The translations under genes and the position numbers were made by a program. Source: Clostridia bacterium (GTDB lineage: Bacteria > Bacillota_A > Clostridia > Lachnospirales > Cellulosilyticaceae). Taken from it: a stretch of 10,019 bases of DNA. Below are positions 8,054 through 10,019 of this stretch, piece by piece (the stretch's first letter is position 1; every line of letters begins with the position of its first letter). A model generated the notes under the pieces. The model was not told the origin of the DNA. It saw only the letters and a program-made list of their open reading frames with translations, and made no database searches. The stretch is from positions 1 through 10,019 of the forward strand of contig JARBTY010000103.1 in NCBI GenBank assembly GCA_029239935.1, written 5' to 3'.

Positions 8054-9748
8054 ATGTTTAGAGTAGTAGATCTTTTTGCAGGAGCTGGGGGGATGAGCCT
8101 AGGTTTTCTGCAGACTGGAAAATTTAAGGTGGTTGCAGCAGTCGAAAATAATCCTAATGCTCAACATACTTATTTAAGAAATCACGCTGTTGAAAAGATG
8201 CAAGATGATATAAATAGGGTAGACTTTAAAAAACTCTGCCATGAACTAGGAAGGCATGATAAAGATTTTGAGCAAATAGACGTAGTTATTGGCGGGCCAC
8301 CATGTCAGGGATTCTCAAATGCAAATAGGCAACGCAATCATATAATAAGTTCAAACAATAAGCTTGTTAAACAGTATGTAAGAGCAATAAAAGAGATGTG
8401 CCCTAAAGTTTTCGTAATGGAAAATGTAGCAATGCTTAAATCAGAGATTTACAGATTTTATTATTCAGAAGAAGATAAAAGTGATTTAGAAGAGTTAAAC
8501 TTGGACATGGATGAGGATAAAATTGAAATTGCAAGTAATGAAGAGTTAGCTTGTGAGTTATATGCTATTGCGAATTGTAAGGACATAGAAGATGTCATTA
8601 GTAGTCTCGCTATAACAGAAAAATATTATATCAGACTTAATACCTTATATAAAAAGAGTTTAAATGAGACTAAACTACATGACTATATAAACAAAAACAG
8701 AAATTTTCTGGTAAAGATAGTATCAGAGTTAATAGAACATGCAGATAATCAGGAAAATCACGTATTCGCAGCTCTATATAAAAATACTCTGAGGACTATT
8801 GAAAACTATCTAGCAAATGGAGGGGAATTAGCGAGCTTTTGCGGTGCCTTAAGCCAATACATCAGTGCGCAACAGTCATTATTCAAACTTATAGAATTGT
8901 TTGGTAACAGGATACTTGGAAGCTATACGATTGAAAATGGTAGGCTCTATTATAAGGCGCAATCGTATAAGGTAATAGATTATCTAAGATTATCTTTAGG
9001 CAGGGATTACAAAATAGTATTCGATACTATGAATTCTCAATATTTTGGTGTTCCGCAACAAAGAGAACGTTTTATAATGATTGGGCTGAATAAAGAATTT
9101 GCTAAGAAGAAATATGGTAGCCTAGAAAATATAGATGTTAGTATGCCGAAACAGATATTGACTAAGGAACACTGTAAGACTGTTTATGATGCTATATCAG
9201 ATTTAGAAGCAATCCCTACATCTTACGATGTAAATGATATATCAGTTAGATTAGAAAATCATAAAGAAATAAGTTTGCCATATCTTCGTTACTTAAGGGG
9301 ATCAAACTTAGATACATTATCGAATCATGTTATTACGCAAACCAGGGATACTGCTCTAGAAAGATTCTCTGCATTAAAACAAGGTGAAAACTTTCATGAT
9401 TTGGATGTATCATTGAAACATACGTATAGTAAGCCAGGGCGTACTCAAAATTCGATATACCTTCGACTAGATTATAATAGTCCATCTAGAACTGTAACCA
9501 ATGTTCGAAAGTCTATGTGGATACACCCAACTCAGGACAGGGCTGTTAGCATTAGAGAGGCTGCGAGACTACAATCTTTCCCTGATAACTTTGTATTTGA
9601 GGGACCGAAGGATGCACAATATCAGCAGGTTGGTAATGCAGTTCCTCCATTGCTAGGTCGTGCAATAGGAGAAAAGGTGCTTGAACTATTAGGTGAAATG
9701 CCTGAGACACCCTTAAAGGATTTGCTTTTAGAAACAAAAAATCAATGA
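8054..9748 (+). CDS. dcm: DNA (cytosine-5) methyltransferase
   Basis: A 564-residue enzyme that transfers methyl from S-adenosylmethionine to C5 of cytosine in a specific, here unknown, DNA target. The motifs appear in canonical order: I DLFAGAGGMSLGF (residues 6-18), IV GGPPCQGFS with catalytic Cys84 (80-88), VI MENV with Glu123, VIII QQRER (335-339), IX REAARLQSFP (501-510) and X QQVGNAVPP (524-532). The target-recognition region is about 340-500. The gap between motifs VI and VIII is unusually long, about 214 residues against 44 in M.HhaI, so a helical insert of roughly 170 residues is present. No motif appears damaged. ATG 8054 follows GAGGGG (8042-8047) by six bases. A terminator follows the stop. 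Context (nuclease-like, Z1, MORC-like and AIPR genes upstream, vsr remnant downstream) points to self-marking in a defence cassette. Confidence 0.95.
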   Translation: MFRVVDLFAGAGGMSLGFLQTGKFKVVAAVENNPNAQHTYLRNHAVEKMQDDINRVDFKKLCHELGRHDKDFEQIDVVIGGPPCQGFSNANRQRNHIISSNNKLVKQYVRAIKEMCPKVFVMENVAMLKSEIYRFYYSEEDKSDLEELNLDMDEDKIEIASNEELACELYAIANCKDIEDVISSLAITEKYYIRLNTLYKKSLNETKLHDYINKNRNFLVKIVSELIEHADNQENHVFAALYKNTLRTIENYLANGGELASFCGALSQYISAQQSLFKLIELFGNRILGSYTIENGRLYYKAQSYKVIDYLRLSLGRDYKIVFDTMNSQYFGVPQQRERFIMIGLNKEFAKKKYGSLENIDVSMPKQILTKEHCKTVYDAISDLEAIPTSYDVNDISVRLENHKEISLPYLRYLRGSNLDTLSNHVITQTRDTALERFSALKQGENFHDLDVSLKHTYSKPGRTQNSIYLRLDYNSPSRTVTNVRKSMWIHPTQDRAVSIREAARLQSFPDNFVFEGPKDAQYQQVGNAVPPLLGRAIGEKVLELLGEMPETPLKDLLLETKNQ

Positions 9749-9763
9749 TATCATAGTTGTGTT

Positions 9764-9803
9764 GTTGCTTGGAATACTAAAGTTACCAAGCAACTTTTAT
9801 TTT
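9764..9803 (+). terminator. Rho-independent terminator after the methyltransferase gene
   Basis: gttgcttgg (9764-9772) pairs perfectly with ccaagcaac (9786-9794), followed by ttttatttt. It begins 15 bases after the methyltransferase stop and should end the five-gene transcript. The vsr remnant lies beyond it, so the original vsr gene needed read-through or its own promoter. Confidence 0.8.
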
Positions 9804-9823
9804 GTCTTAAAAGAGTATTTAAA

Positions 9824-9925
9824 ATGCCCGATATGTTTACACCCGAAAAACGCAGTGAGATAATGTCTAAAATTCGAAGTAAAAATACAAAAATTGAAAA
9901 TAGGACAAAGGGGACAGGTATGTAG
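9824..9925 (+). pseudogene. vsr: Truncated very short patch repair endonuclease (N-terminal remnant)
   Basis: The first 25 codons read as a Vsr N-terminus, including TPEKRSEIMSKIRSKNTK, the conserved opening block of this family. Vsr nicks beside T:G mismatches formed when 5-methylcytosine deaminates, and it normally accompanies a C5 methyltransferase, as here. Similarity stops after Glu25 (base 9898). Eight unrelated codons then lead to a TAG at 9923-9925 inside the left end of an insertion sequence. A full Vsr is roughly 130-160 residues, so the catalytic and zinc-binding parts are absent and the product cannot be active. The surviving codons show no internal damage, which suggests recent disruption. 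The upstream Shine-Dalgarno sequence is weak. The rest of the gene may lie beyond the insertion, outside the window. Confidence 0.8.
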
Positions 9926-9972
9926 TGCACCCCAAATGTTAGACAAAAACAAACTAACATTTGGGAGGTGCA
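9926..9972 (+). promoter_or_regulatory. Hairpin that masks the transposase ribosome binding site
   Basis: tgcacc plus ccaaatgttag (9926-9942) pairs with ctaacatttgg (9954-9964) and ggtgca (9967-9972): 17 base pairs, an 11-base loop and one GA bulge. The right arm contains the Shine-Dalgarno GGGAGGTG (9963-9970) eight bases before the OrfA ATG. A transcript entering from outside the element would fold and hide the site, the strategy known for IS10 and IS50. The structure is seen; its effect is inferred. Confidence 0.6.
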
Positions 9973-9978
9973 TTTTTT

Positions 9979-10019
9979 ATGCGAAAATACACATATGAAC
10001 AACGCCTAAAAGCCGTATT
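9979..10019 (+). CDS. IS3-family transposase OrfA, N-terminus (continues past window)
   Basis: ATG 9979 opens the frame MRKYTYEQRLKAV, which runs to the window end. This is a typical beginning of IS150-subgroup OrfA proteins, the DNA-binding helix-turn-helix subunit that is usually joined to OrfB by programmed frameshifting. GGGAGGTG eight bases upstream supports the start. Only 13 residues are visible, so whether the transposase is intact is unknown. Confidence 0.7.
   Translation, partial: MRKYTYEQRLKAV

Larger units (their letters stand above)
9921..10019 (+). mobile_element. Left end of an IS3-family (IS150-like) insertion sequence
   Basis: The left terminus appears to begin TGTAGTGCACCCC, starting with TG and resembling the IS150 end (TGTACTGCACCC). 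A transposase OrfA frame follows at 9979. The element runs off the window, so its right end and target duplication cannot be seen. It sits close after the break in vsr. The exact left boundary is inferred from the resemblance and could be off by a few bases. Confidence 0.7.

Noticed and set aside
9751..10002. 83-codon open frame on the minus strand at the right end
   Set aside because: Antisense to the terminator, the vsr remnant and the IS end, all of which have direct support.

Overview
The window looks like an accessory (genomic island) region of a low-GC Firmicute, probably a clostridial or related lineage. The reasons are AT-rich sequence, A/T-ending codons, very strong purine-rich ribosome binding sites (AGGGGGAG, AGGAGG, AAGGGGG), GTG starts, U-tract terminators and an IS3/IS150-type insertion sequence. 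All recognisable genes lie on the + strand.

Layout. Bases 1-83 hold the last codons of an unidentified gene. A 17-base segment follows (89-105) that matches the 3' end of a tmRNA gene (T-stem strand, acceptor strand with the G3:U70-type U, discriminator A, CCA). It has a perfect terminator hairpin 25 bases downstream but no tmRNA body upstream. This is what a duplicated attachment site at the end of an ssrA-integrated element looks like. Bases 162-805 carry no convincing gene: there are several hairpins, two short stretches that weakly recall HicB and HicA, and a probable promoter with TGTACA repeats.

Bases 806-8019 encode four tightly packed genes: a GHKL ATPase of the MORC/MutL-like kind, a Z1-domain superfamily II helicase-like ATPase, a PD-(D/E)XK nuclease-like protein (DUF4420 type) and an AIPR-family protein. 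A C5-cytosine DNA methyltransferase follows 34 bases later (8054-9748) and ends at a strong terminator. After the terminator comes the first 25 codons of a Vsr mismatch endonuclease gene. It is broken off, and an IS3/IS150-like element starts 22 bases later and runs out of the window.

How the genes may work together. The combination MORC-like ATPase + Z1 + DUF4420 + AIPR + C5 methyltransferase + Vsr is a restriction-modification-like defence cassette. As I recall, such associations were predicted by comparative genomics (Iyer, Abhiman and Aravind, 2008, on MORC/MutL homologues in restriction systems). By inference, the methyltransferase marks self DNA, the two ATPases and the nuclease-like protein act on unmarked invading DNA, AIPR has an unknown effector or sensor role, and Vsr would repair T:G mismatches left by 5-methylcytosine deamination. 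No classical restriction enzyme is present. The five main genes appear intact; the Vsr gene is not.
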